From: an uncultured bacterium
Lineage (GTDB): Bacteria; Babelota; Babeliae; Babelales; Babelaceae
Length of the DNA stretch: 44,103 nucleotides
Assembly (NCBI GenBank): GCA_903831405.1
Contig: CAIKXM010000040.1
Coordinates: 1 to 44,103 of the forward strand
Reading direction: 5' to 3'
Of this stretch, positions 27,722-35,251 are shown one piece after another. Position 1 is the first letter of the stretch; each line of letters opens with the position of its first letter. The translations under genes and the position numbers were made by a program. The notes below the pieces were generated by a model that saw only the letters and a list, made by a program, of their open reading frames with translations, ran no database searches and had not been told where the DNA came from.

Positions 27722-28622
27722 AGCTTTTGATAATTCTTGCTACCATAAATCAGTATTAACGGCTGAAGTTGTAGCAAATATGAACATACAACCTGGTGGA
27801 ATATATATTGATGCTACCTTTGGTGGTGGTGGACATACCTGTGCAATTCTTGACGCAGAGCCTACAGCAAGCGTGATAGCAATGGATTGGGACGAGCGCG
27901 CTATCGAAGAAAATAAAGAGTTAGTTGGCGAAGAACGATTATCTCGCATAAGATTTGTTCGTGGTAACTTTGCAAAAATACTTATGCATATGAAAAGAAT
28001 AGGCGTTGAGGAAGTAAACGGCATTATTGCTGACTTTGGCACATCGCAACAACAGTTAGTGCGTAGTGCCGGTTTTTCTTTTGCATCAAGCACACCTCTT
28101 GATATGCGCATGTCACCTCACCATGGCTCAATAACTGCTGCAGATATACTAAACAGAGCGACCGAAAAAGAGCTGGTGCATATATTTTCTGAGTATGGGG
28201 AAGAGCAATATTCGGGACGAATCGCGCGTACTATTGTCGAAAAACGTGTTATTCAGCGTATAGTCACCACTGATCAATTGGTAAAAATTATTTTTTCCTG
28301 TGTCCCCTCTCGCAATGAGCGATCACGCATCCACCCTGCAACTAAGGTTTTTCAAGCGTTGCGTATTGCCGTGAACAAAGAACTTGAGAATATAGAGTTT
28401 TTACTCAATCAATCTTCGCAACTTATTGTTCCGGGTGGCCGCCTGCTCTGCATTAGTTTTCACTCGCTCGAAGATCGCATAGTCAAGCAGTATATGAGAG
28501 CGTATAAACACCTCTGGGAAGAAGTAACAAGAAAAGCAACAGTACAGGCATCTGAGGCAGAATTGCTTGCAAATCCATCTGCACGATCGGCCAAAATGAG
28601 AGTTGCAGAGCGAAAAAATTAA
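27714..28622 (+). CDS. rsmH: 16S rRNA (cytosine1402-N4)-methyltransferase
   Basis: RsmH (MraW) uses SAM to methylate N4 of C1402 in the ribosomal P site. The 302-residue protein opens with YHKSVLTAEVV and the SAM-binding DATFGGGGHTCAIL. It continues with GIIADFGTSQQQLV (DxGxSxxQ), GFSF...PLDMRM, IHPATKVFQALRIAVNKEL and GGRLLCISFHSLEDRIVK. All family blocks are present in order. It begins inside the last codons of murF, so translation is probably coupled. In many bacteria this gene heads the division and cell-wall cluster together with mraZ; neither mraZ nor ftsL is visible here. Confidence 0.96.
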   Translation: MSKAFDNSCYHKSVLTAEVVANMNIQPGGIYIDATFGGGGHTCAILDAEPTASVIAMDWDERAIEENKELVGEERLSRIRFVRGNFAKILMHMKRIGVEEVNGIIADFGTSQQQLVRSAGFSFASSTPLDMRMSPHHGSITAADILNRATEKELVHIFSEYGEEQYSGRIARTIVEKRVIQRIVTTDQLVKIIFSCVPSRNERSRIHPATKVFQALRIAVNKELENIEFLLNQSSQLIVPGGRLLCISFHSLEDRIVKQYMRAYKHLWEEVTRKATVQASEAELLANPSARSAKMRVAERKN

Positions 28623-28650
28623 AAAGAACACAATAGTGCATATTTTTGTG

Positions 28651-28679
28651 TTGACAACTCTTTATCAGCATTGTAATCT
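28651..28679 (+). promoter_or_regulatory. spoVG promoter
   Basis: A perfect TTGACA (28651-28656), a 17-bp spacer and TAATCT (28674-28679) lie about 57 bp before the start codon. This is one of the best promoters in the window. Confidence 0.7.
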
Positions 28680-28735
28680 AATGATCAGTTGTTAAGCTGG
28701 ATTGTCATTTAAACATCTATTGAAAGCGTATAAGC

Positions 28736-29029
28736 ATGATCACGGTTTCTGAAATTAAAATTTTCCCTGTCGCCGGAGCAGGACGCCTTAAAGCATATGC
28801 AACCATCGTGTTTAATGATAGTTTCATTGTTCGTGATCTTAAGATTATTGAAGGTCACAAAGGTTTATTTCTTTCAATGCCATCACGTAAACGCAAAGAC
28901 GGCACCTTCAGAGACATCGTACATCCGCTTAATTCTGAAATGCGTCAAATGATTGAAACAAGTGTCGTTAATGAGTACAATACAGTAATCACTTCGGGCA
29001 CATATCAAACAGTAAGCGAAGAATATTAA
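28736..29029 (+). CDS. spoVG: SpoVG family regulator
   Basis: SpoVG proteins are small nucleic-acid-binding regulators found in sporulating and non-sporulating bacteria. The 97 residues have the family hallmarks: an N-terminal strand (ITVSEIKIFPV), LKAYATIVFNDSFIVRDLKII, GLFLSMPSRK, and FRDIVHPLNSEMRQMIE. The length equals that of the Bacillus subtilis protein. A strong promoter precedes it, and tRNA-Gln follows after 10 bp, so the two are likely transcribed together to the terminator at 29123. In a non-sporulating organism the role is probably gene regulation by DNA or RNA binding; the target is unknown. Confidence 0.93.
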   Translation: MITVSEIKIFPVAGAGRLKAYATIVFNDSFIVRDLKIIEGHKGLFLSMPSRKRKDGTFRDIVHPLNSEMRQMIETSVVNEYNTVITSGTYQTVSEEY

Positions 29030-29039
29030 AAAAATTAGT

Positions 29040-29114
29040 TGGGGCGTCGCCAAGCGGTAAGGCACCAGGTTTTGGTCCTGGCATTCGGAGGTTCGAATCC
29101 TTCCGCCCCAGCCA
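29040..29114 (+). tRNA. tRNA-Gln (UUG)
   Basis: A complete 75-base cloverleaf. The acceptor stem TGGGGCG pairs with CGCCCCA, followed by discriminator G and an encoded CCA. The D-arm contains AAGCGGTAAGG. The anticodon stem CCAGG/CCTGG holds loop TTTTGGT with anticodon TTG at 29072-29074, reading CAA. The T-arm contains GGTTCGAATCC. Its last 20 bases recur with one mismatch at 30266-30285. Confidence 0.95.
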
Positions 29115-29122
29115 AAAAATAT

Positions 29123-29155
29123 AAAAGGCATTTGTGAAAACAGGTGCCTTTTTTT
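29123..29155 (+). terminator. Terminator after tRNA-Gln
   Basis: AGGCATTTGT and ACAGGTGCCT form a 10-bp stem with two G-T pairs, followed by a run of T. The same hairpin style recurs at 30387 and 31047. Confidence 0.8.
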
Positions 29156-29250
29156 GTTTTATTTTTTTTAAAATAATCCTGGCTATTTTCTTTACTTATA
29201 ACAAAGACAAAAATAATACGTAGACAGCCTAGATATAAAGGGATTTAATT

Positions 29251-30216
29251 ATGTTCACACGATTGTATATGTTTTTTCTTCTTGCAATAATGGCGGGTAT
29301 TAACAAACAAGCGGCCGGTGTTTTAGGTAGCCCTCAAGAGACTATTTGGAACAAGCGGGCAGCATACTCGTTTGTTAAGCACTCTGTCGAGAGCGGAGTC
29401 TACCATTGTATAGGTGGACATAATAGATTGATGGAGCCACCACTATCTCAGGTTCCACGTGAATTATTTTCATCTATGGTCATTCTACATCTTCTTGTTA
29501 ATTTAGAACTTGATGAACAAGTAAAAAATAAGCTTGTTGCAGATCTTCAATGTGCTGCTGATGGTGAAGGTTGTTATAGTTTTTTTGCCGAGAGCACACT
29601 GCTTCCTGCAGATGCTGATTGTACAGCCCTTTCATATGACGCTCTACTACAGGCTCGTATAATTGCTTGCAAAGATGTATTTAAGCCGCTCATTGCGATG
29701 ATCAAAAATGTGAATCGTGAAGGGATAATCGAAGTTTATTTTAATCAACAAAGACATGGACGAATTGATCCTGTAGTATGTGCTAATGTTTTGTATCTTG
29801 TAAATCTCTTGGATAAGCGAGACCAGGCTATGGCAACTGAAGAATTTCTATATCGAATTCTTCAAGAAGAAGCTTATAGTCAAGGCACTCGTTATTATCC
29901 GTCAGAATATATGTTTTTCTATATGGTAGCGCGTTTATTAGATTTTCCTCTTTTGCGAGAAAAATTTGCACCACTTCTCACCGAGAAGCTTCTGAAAATG
30001 CCTCCTATTTTACAGGATCCTCTTGATTTGGCCATACGTATTATTTGTCTAAAAAAGCTCGGATTAGCGTATGATGGTGAAGCGCACCAATTGGCATCTT
30101 TGCAGCAAGCAGATGGCGGTTGGCCATTATGTGCTTTTTTCAAAAAAGGTAGAAGTGAAGATTTTTTTGGCAGCAGGGAAATTGTAACCGCATTTACTAT
30201 CAAGGCTCTAACGTAA
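29251..30216 (+). CDS. Secreted alpha/alpha-toroid protein resembling terpene cyclases
   Basis: This 321-residue protein has an N-terminal signal peptide (about 1-22, ending NKQAAG). The body is all helical. Near the C terminus LASLQQADGGWPLCAFF (QQADGGW at 285-291), followed by GSREIVTAFTIKAL, matches the QW-type repeat of squalene cyclase and prenyltransferase toroids. Residues 121-126 read Asp-Ala-Asp-Cys-Thr-Ala, resembling the class II cyclase acid motif (DxDDTA; DCTA in oxidosqualene cyclases). The length is about half that of squalene-hopene cyclase, so it may be one barrel. Export of a cyclase would be odd; a carbohydrate- or protein-binding toroid is an alternative. The gene lies between tRNA-Gln and a copy of its 3' end. 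Confidence 0.7.
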   Translation: MFTRLYMFFLLAIMAGINKQAAGVLGSPQETIWNKRAAYSFVKHSVESGVYHCIGGHNRLMEPPLSQVPRELFSSMVILHLLVNLELDEQVKNKLVADLQCAADGEGCYSFFAESTLLPADADCTALSYDALLQARIIACKDVFKPLIAMIKNVNREGIIEVYFNQQRHGRIDPVVCANVLYLVNLLDKRDQAMATEEFLYRILQEEAYSQGTRYYPSEYMFFYMVARLLDFPLLREKFAPLLTEKLLKMPPILQDPLDLAIRIICLKKLGLAYDGEAHQLASLQQADGGWPLCAFFKKGRSEDFFGSREIVTAFTIKALT

Positions 30217-30265
30217 AAGAAGCAGTAATGCCAATTTTTAACTATTTATATATTGCAAAAAGGAT

Positions 30266-30285
30266 GAATCCTTCCGTCCCAGCCA
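30266..30285 (+). repeat. Duplicated 3' end of tRNA-Gln
   Basis: GAATCCTTCCGTCCCAGCCA matches the last 20 bases of the tRNA (29095-29114) at 19 of 20 positions, in direct orientation about 1.17 kb downstream. It has no acceptor or anticodon arm and cannot be a tRNA. Together with the copied terminator at 30376-30419 it represents a split copy of the tRNA end and its downstream flank. Confidence 0.75.
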
Positions 30286-30376
30286 TACTACACATAAAGT
30301 TTCAGACTTCGCCTCTTAGCTTGTACTTCGAAGTTTTAACGAAGAAGTAGCTATGACGGACAAGTCGTATGGCAGG
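30286..30376. mobile_element. Palindromic insert splitting the copied tRNA flank
   Basis: About 91 bp separate the copied tRNA end from the copied downstream flank. The ends are inverted (CCAGCCATAC before, GTATGGCAGG after, 9 of 10 complementary). The interior is rich in ACTTCG/CGAAG and can fold: AGCTTGTACTTCG opposite CGAAGAAGTAGCT. The structure suggests a short palindromic repeat inserted into the duplicated sequence. No protein is encoded. Confidence 0.5.
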
Positions 30377-30419
30377 CCAAAAATATAAAAAGCACTGGTG
30401 AAAAAAGGTGCTTTTTTTT
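30376..30419 (+). terminator. Copied tRNA-flank terminator
   Basis: GCCAAAAATATAAAA and the following hairpin (AAAGCAC...GGTGCTTTTTTTT) parallel 29111-29155 downstream of tRNA-Gln base for base, with few changes. It can terminate transcripts of the cyclase-like gene. Confidence 0.7.
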
Positions 30420-30515
30420 GTGCTCAAGAAGTACAATCTATATAAAAGTACTCACAATTTGTATATTACTTAGCCTTAGCATGCCATCAATAAACTGTAT
30501 TTAGGGAAGGCGCCT

Positions 30516-31028
30516 ATGAAAATTGCAATTATCGGAAATGCTGGATCAGGAAAATCAACACTGGGATTCAAACTACAGAAAAAGCTCGGTATTACATTGT
30601 ACCACTTGGACCAATATGATTGGAAAGCCAATTGGCAACATGTCGAGATGAAAAAATTTGAGAAAATTCATAAAGACCTCTGTGATCGTGATACATGGAT
30701 TATAGAGGGTCAAGCCATGGAACAACTAAACTACCGCATAGTAAAAGCTGATGTTATTATTTTTCTTGATATAGCAATAGCTACCTGTCTGTGGCGTGTT
30801 ATAAAGAGGGCGATATTCAATTGGGGCAAAGTTGTTCCAGGTCGTCCAAAGGGATGCAGGGAACGATTGTTTAGTTTTAAATTTTTTGAGTTTTTGCAAA
30901 GAGTATGGACTTTTAATAAAAGCTCACGTGAACAGATTTTATTGATGCTTGATGGTGTACGTAATAAAAAACGAGTATATGTGGTTAGGACACAAAAAGA
31001 GATTGATGCTGTGATAGCATTATTGTAA
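30516..31028 (+). CDS. P-loop kinase, FlaR/adenylate-kinase-like
   Basis: This 170-residue cytoplasmic protein has a Walker A motif GNAGSGKST at residues 7-15. It also has the typical DNA-topology-modulation (FlaR-like) kinase layout: LYHLDQYDWKANW after the first helix, WIIEGQAMEQLNYRI, ADVIIFLDIAIATCLWRVIKR, and a Lys/Arg-rich lid region. The family name comes from old genetics; the proteins are probably small-molecule or nucleotide kinases. It starts 97 bp after the copied tRNA-flank terminator and ends at its own terminator, so it appears monocistronic. Substrate unknown. Confidence 0.85.
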   Translation: MKIAIIGNAGSGKSTLGFKLQKKLGITLYHLDQYDWKANWQHVEMKKFEKIHKDLCDRDTWIIEGQAMEQLNYRIVKADVIIFLDIAIATCLWRVIKRAIFNWGKVVPGRPKGCRERLFSFKFFEFLQRVWTFNKSSREQILLMLDGVRNKKRVYVVRTQKEIDAVIALL

Positions 31029-31046
31029 AAATTAGATCTTGAATAC

Positions 31047-31080
31047 AAAAAGGCACTTGTTTTCACAAGCGCCTTTTTTT
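31047..31080 (+). terminator. Terminator after the P-loop kinase
   Basis: AGGCACTTGT and ACAAGCGCCT form a 10-bp stem with one mismatch, TTTC loop and a seven-T run. Its sequence is close to the two terminators flanking the cyclase-like gene. Confidence 0.85.
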
Positions 31081-31214
31081 ATGTCGGAAAATAAATTTCA
31101 TGAGCAAAAATTCTACAGCAATGCTTTGATCACCATCTCTTTATTTTGCAGGGCTATTTGAGCTACTGCATAAAGGTTCTATGAGTGCATATTTTCGTAA
31201 ATTATTTTTTTATT

Positions 31215-31334
31215 ATGGTTAAATTCCAAGGTAAAAATATATGTATGTTGGTCAAATTCCAAGGTAAAATAAGGATAAGCTTGGTTAAAATACAAGGTCC
31301 ATACGCTGGTGCAATCAAAAAAATAAATTTTTAA
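31215..31334 (+). other. 39-codon frame made of three 11-residue repeats
   Basis: Three copies of a GGTTAAATTCCAAGGTAAAA-like sequence begin at 31217, 31250 and 31283, exactly 33 bp apart. In the plus frame from ATG 31215 they encode VKFQGKNICML, VKFQGKIRISL and VKIQGPYAGAI, then end at a stop at 31332-31334. No Shine-Dalgarno sequence is visible. It could be a tiny gene, an iteron-like binding array, or a decayed fragment. The rest of 31081-31508 is AT-rich with no other supported feature. Confidence 0.4.
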
Positions 31335-31508
31335 GTCGAACAAGCAAAAAGATGATTATTAAATTTTTGTCCAAAGAATGGTAGTATTAATCAAATGTTT
31401 TTTTAGAAAATGGCGCTCATGTTATTTTTAAAAACAATAGTATTAACAGATTTTTTAGCAGTAGAGGTATATGTATATTTTTTTATTATTAGTTAAGAGG
31501 TTTCGCTT

Positions 31509-31910
31509 ATGATTACGTTTCTTTGCAAAAAGCTTGCGCGTGATAAAACGCAAGAAAATTTTAAATCTCAAGATATTTCTATTACCTGCAAAATGTTGAG
31601 CGGTGATGCTTTGCAGAATGAGCTTAAGAATAAGCTAATCGAAGAATGCACTGAAGTAAAAGACGCGGGCAACAAGCAAGAACTGATTGCAGAGCTTGCT
31701 GATGTGCTCGAAGTTATTGATGGGCTATGTAAGGCGTATGACATTTCTGCACAAGATGTTCAGAATATTAAAGCACAAAAACATACTCAGCGTGGTGGAT
31801 TTGAACAAGGGTTATTTATTGATACCATAATAATGCACGATGATAATCCAAATGCACATCACTTTCGCCTTTCTCCGGATCGATATCCAGAAGTAGAAGA
31901 GGTGAAGTAA
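31509..31910 (+). CDS. MazG-like nucleoside triphosphate pyrophosphohydrolase
   Basis: This 133-residue all-alpha NTP pyrophosphohydrolase belongs to the group annotated as phosphoribosyl-ATP pyrophosphohydrolase-like proteins. The start KKLARDKTQENF corresponds to the KLVRDKIPE box. The metal-binding helices are KLIEECTEVKDA and ELIAELADVLEVIDGL (ExxE...ExxD pattern), and the end is AQKHTQRGGFEQGLFI. Such enzymes hydrolyse non-canonical or excess nucleotides (house-cleaning). AGAGG lies 11 bp before the ATG. The nearest clear terminator is 31967-31991. No his genes are nearby, so a histidine-biosynthesis role is unlikely. Confidence 0.88.
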   Translation: MITFLCKKLARDKTQENFKSQDISITCKMLSGDALQNELKNKLIEECTEVKDAGNKQELIAELADVLEVIDGLCKAYDISAQDVQNIKAQKHTQRGGFEQGLFIDTIIMHDDNPNAHHFRLSPDRYPEVEEVK

Positions 31911-31966
31911 TAACACTGTTTTGCTTAGATTGTAATAGTCTATTTTTATGTTGTTGATTGAGATGG

Positions 31967-31991
31967 TACACGTGAAAGCGTGTATTTTTTT
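31967..31991 (+). terminator. Terminator after the MazG-like gene
   Basis: A six-base stem TACACG / CGTGTA with a 6-base loop is followed by seven T, 57 bp after the stop codon. Confidence 0.65.
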
Positions 31992-32154
31992 GCACTTTTT
32001 TTAAACACAGGAACTTGTTAAAGAACGTATATAACTGGATTTTTGTAGATACAGCAAAAACGTATGTATTAAAATAAATTGCCCCTGCGCGTAACCATTG
32101 AGCAACAATCTGCACAACTTAATAAATCTTGCTATAAAAAAGAAATGAAAAAAA

Positions 32155-32496
32155 TTATTTAAATACTACCGGCAAATGCTTTGGCACATGATAATGTCCA
32201 CAATTTGTACAAATCCCACGCTTGCAATCTTGTGGATACTTATGACAGGGACAATTGCAACGTACATAATGTGGTGTTTTATAATCAACATGTACACAGG
32301 GTAAACGTGGCGTGCGGAAGCAATCATAATTGGAACCATGATAACTGCATTCCATACAACCATCTTCCCCTTTTGCTGGCACATACCAAAACAAAAATAA
32401 CAACAACACACAACTTGACGATATCAAAAAGATAGTCAGCGGATGACGACTATCTTTTGGAATGTTGTTTGATTTATTAGTATACTGAGTATTCAT
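32155..32496 (-). CDS. Small Cys/His-rich membrane protein
   Basis: This 113-residue protein has one transmembrane helix (TIFLISSSCVLLLFLFWYV) after a 20-residue hydrophilic N terminus. A roughly 70-residue domain then carries many Cys and His: CMECSYHG, CFRTPRLPCVH, RCNCPCHKYPQDC and CTNCGHYH. The spacing suggests two zinc- or metal-binding knuckles, probably on the periplasmic side, although topology is uncertain. I recognise no family. AAGGA lies about 10 bp before the ATG on the minus strand. It is divergent from mnmA, with only 100 bp between their starts, so the two promoters must share that space. Confidence 0.7.
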   Translation of the reverse strand: MNTQYTNKSNNIPKDSRHPLTIFLISSSCVLLLFLFWYVPAKGEDGCMECSYHGSNYDCFRTPRLPCVHVDYKTPHYVRCNCPCHKYPQDCKRGICTNCGHYHVPKHLPVVFK

Positions 32497-32596
32497 GAGT
32501 AATATCCTTCCCCTTTTTAAATTAATACGATTTTATTATTTCATGTTTTAGTATACGCGCATGAAATTCAATTTGGCAATATTTGGATAAATAATT

Positions 32597-33664
32597 ATGA
32601 AAATAGCTGTTCTTATTTCTGGAGGCGTTGATAGTACCCTCGCTCTGCGATTGCTCAAAGACGGTGGGCACGATGTTGTCGCTTTTTATCTCAAGATTTG
32701 GCTTGAGGATGAAGTTTCTTTCCTTGGCTCATGCCCCTGGGAAGAAGATCTTTCTTATGTACAAGCAGTATGCACGCAAGCACAAGTTCCCCTTGAGATT
32801 ATTTCACTGCAACGTGAATACTGGGATCATGTTGTTGCATATACTATTGCCGAAGTACAGGCAGGACGCACACCAAATCCTGACATTCTGTGCAACAGTG
32901 CCATTAAGTTTGGCGTCTTCTATGACCACATGCATACACGCTTTGATGCCATTGCCTCTGGCCACTATGCACAAACCGCCCATATTAATGACACTACATA
33001 TCTACTTACCTCGCCTGATACGATAAAAGATCAAACCTATTTTTTGGCCAACGTACCCCGCGAGCGATTTGCAAAAATGATCTTTCCTATAGGACAATTT
33101 ACCAAGAGCCAAGTACGAGCCCTTGCACAGATATACAATGTTCCAAACAAGAACAGAAAAGACTCTCAAGGAATATGCTTTTTGGGCAAAATACAATTTT
33201 CGGATTTTATACGTCACCATGTTGGCGAGCGTATTGGTGATTTGATCGAGTGGGAAACGGGTAGTAAAGTTGGCGAACATAAAGGATTTTGGTTTTATAC
33301 CCGTGGCCAACGCCAAGGCATAGGTTTATCAGGCGGACCGTGGTATGTCGTCTCAAAAGACGCAACACATAATATCGTATATATTTCCCGTCACTATAGT
33401 GAGCTTGATTGGCAGCGCAGTGACTTTGTAGTCAGCAACATTAATCTACTAGTAGATCAAACGTACTTTGAAGAATCACTACAGCAACAATTAATAGAGG
33501 TTAAAATTAGGCATGGCGCACAACTATACCATGCACGAGTTGAAGCGCTGCCTGGCAATACGTACAAATTTTATATCGATCAAAAAGATCAGGGAATTGC
33601 ACCTGGACAGTATGCCGTATTGTATCGACAGGGTATTTGTTTGGGCGGTGGAGTGATTCAATGA
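32597..33664 (+). CDS. mnmA: tRNA-specific 2-thiouridylase MnmA
   Basis: MnmA thiolates U34 of tRNA-Lys, -Glu and -Gln using ATP and sulfur from a relay. The PP-loop SGGVDS is at residues 8-13. The catalytic Cys99 is in PNPDILCNSAIKFG and the partner Cys194 in KDSQGICFLGKI, both at family positions. DQTYFLANV and YTRGQRQGIGLSGGPWYV also match. Length is 355 residues. Modification of the tRNA-Gln(UUG) encoded at 29040 would be one of its jobs. Its stop overlaps the next gene start (ATGA), so they form an operon. Confidence 0.96.
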   Translation: MKIAVLISGGVDSTLALRLLKDGGHDVVAFYLKIWLEDEVSFLGSCPWEEDLSYVQAVCTQAQVPLEIISLQREYWDHVVAYTIAEVQAGRTPNPDILCNSAIKFGVFYDHMHTRFDAIASGHYAQTAHINDTTYLLTSPDTIKDQTYFLANVPRERFAKMIFPIGQFTKSQVRALAQIYNVPNKNRKDSQGICFLGKIQFSDFIRHHVGERIGDLIEWETGSKVGEHKGFWFYTRGQRQGIGLSGGPWYVVSKDATHNIVYISRHYSELDWQRSDFVVSNINLLVDQTYFEESLQQQLIEVKIRHGAQLYHARVEALPGNTYKFYIDQKDQGIAPGQYAVLYRQGICLGGGVIQ

Positions 33665-34668
33665 ACGTAATAATACAGATCCTGAAAAATAGAGCTCGGC
33701 TGTTGCATCTTCCACTAGTGCTGACAATTACTCGCCTGTTTTGCATTCCCTTTATTTTTTATTACATGATACATGCTCAATGGATTACCGCCTGCATTCT
33801 CTTTGTTTTTGCAGGAATAACTGATGCGCTCGATGGCTACCTTGCACGACTATTGCATCAAGAAACAGTACTGGGATCCTATCTTGATCCTCTTGCAGAC
33901 AAAATTCTCAAGATAGGGGTCTTTGCATTATGCATGTATCAAGGCTTTACAACAAACCTACTACCATTCTGGCTTGTATGGTTTATATGTATTAAAGAAA
34001 GTATATTTTTATTGTTTTATACCGGCTACATTATGTGGACTACCTACAAAAACATACCACGCGTTAGCGTACAACCTCATAGGTGGGGCAAGATGGCTGG
34101 ATTTGCTGAAGTAGTATTGATTAGCGCTATTTTGTTTGTCATGAGCATACAATCGATTTGTAGTAGCATGCCATGTATTAATACACTCTATGTTGAACAG
34201 TTCATTTTGTATCTTGCCTATATTGTTGCCATACTTAATGCATGTGCAATAATTTTTTATAGTAAACGAATGATATTGAAAGTGCTGCAAATGAAGAACA
34301 ATACAATCTTTTTTGGTATACTCATACTTATTACTCCTCTGTTTTGTACCTATACGCAAGAGGGAGAAATATCAATTTTAAAGAAAAAAGAAGTTAAGGC
34401 AAAAAAGAAAAGCAAAGCTGCTATTGCCCTTGAATATGGTGAAAATATTGAGCAATTACTCGGCTCTTTGCGCAGTGAAATGAAAGCATTGCTACAATAC
34501 GAAGAATTGCTCTTTGATGAATTATCTTCTATTGTGCATGAACACGAAAATAACACTGCATCTCGTCTTGATGCAAAAGAATTGCAAGAATGCGCACAAA
34601 TAATAGCAACACAGACAAAAGAATCGAAGCAACGCGTAGCACAGATACAAAAAAGTAAAAATTTGTAG
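33661..34668 (+). CDS. pgsA: CDP-alcohol phosphatidyltransferase with C-terminal helical extension
   Basis: Residues 1-210 form a membrane enzyme of the CDP-alcohol phosphatidyltransferase family, probably glycerol-3-phosphate type (PgsA). The motif DALDGYLAR...GSYLDPLADK matches DxxDGxxAR(x8)GxxxDxxxD exactly. Residues 211-335 are unusual: MKNNTIFFGILILITPLFC looks like a second signal or membrane helix, followed by a Lys/Glu-rich coiled-coil-like region. The tail could be a fused secreted protein or a separate gene translated from ATG 34291. The start at 33661 overlaps the mnmA stop; an in-frame ATG at 33637 lies inside mnmA. The symbol is tentative because substrate choice cannot be read from the sequence. 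Confidence 0.85.
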   Translation: MNVIIQILKNRARLLHLPLVLTITRLFCIPFIFYYMIHAQWITACILFVFAGITDALDGYLARLLHQETVLGSYLDPLADKILKIGVFALCMYQGFTTNLLPFWLVWFICIKESIFLLFYTGYIMWTTYKNIPRVSVQPHRWGKMAGFAEVVLISAILFVMSIQSICSSMPCINTLYVEQFILYLAYIVAILNACAIIFYSKRMILKVLQMKNNTIFFGILILITPLFCTYTQEGEISILKKKEVKAKKKSKAAIALEYGENIEQLLGSLRSEMKALLQYEELLFDELSSIVHEHENNTASRLDAKELQECAQIIATQTKESKQRVAQIQKSKNL

Positions 34669-34717
34669 ATAACAATTTTTAGGCAACAATAACATAATTT
34701 TTTAAGAGGAATTTATA

Positions 34718-35227
34718 ATGGCAAGTTTAAACAAAGTAATCCTTATCGGTAACTTAACCCGCGACCCTGAGAAAAAACAACTTCCATCAGGCCAGGTAAC
34801 TACTCGTCTTGGATTGGCAATTAACAGACAGTTTAAGAACAAACAAACAGGTCAAATGACCCAAGAAGTGTGCTTTATTGATGTTGATGTATGGGGAGCT
34901 CAAGCAGAGAGCGCTCACCAATATCTTGCAAAGGGTAGAATGGTACTTGTCGAAGGTCGCCTTAAGCTTGATAGCTGGCAAGATCAAGCAGGACAACCAC
35001 GCAGCAAGCACTCAATCGTTGCCGAACGCATAGTATTCTTGGGCGGCAATCAACCAGCTGCTGGCGATCAATCAATGGATGCTGATGCATTTAGCGATTT
35101 CGCTGCAGAACTTGATGACAAACCTGCTGCAAAAAAAACAGTAAAAAAAGCATCACCAAAAGCTGCTGGTGAGAATGATTTCTCGTTTAAGAACGAACCA
35201 GCTTTTGAAGATGAATTGCCCTTTTAA
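34718..35227 (+). CDS. ssb: Single-stranded DNA-binding protein
   Basis: SSB coats single-stranded DNA during replication, repair and recombination. The OB fold begins LNKVILIGNLTRDPE and includes TTRLGLAINRQF, FIDVDVWGAQAE and YLAKGRMVLVEGRLKLDSW. A disordered linker rich in Asp, Ala and Lys leads to the acidic tip EDELPF, the conserved partner-binding tail. At 169 residues its length is standard. AAGAGGA lies about 8 bp before the ATG. It follows the phosphatidyltransferase by 49 bp and ends in a strong terminator. Confidence 0.97.
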   Translation: MASLNKVILIGNLTRDPEKKQLPSGQVTTRLGLAINRQFKNKQTGQMTQEVCFIDVDVWGAQAESAHQYLAKGRMVLVEGRLKLDSWQDQAGQPRSKHSIVAERIVFLGGNQPAAGDQSMDADAFSDFAAELDDKPAAKKTVKKASPKAAGENDFSFKNEPAFEDELPF

Positions 35228-35251
35228 CAACACAGACAAGTAGTTTTTAAC

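Noticed and set aside
31217-31315. CRISPR-like array at the 33-bp repeat
   Set aside because: Only three diverging repeats with short spacers that continue one coding frame, and no cas genes. Not a CRISPR array.
31816-32115. 99-codon minus-strand frame with a somewhat protein-like start
   Set aside because: It overlaps the end of the MazG-like gene on the opposite strand, includes the terminator at 31967, and matches nothing recognisable.
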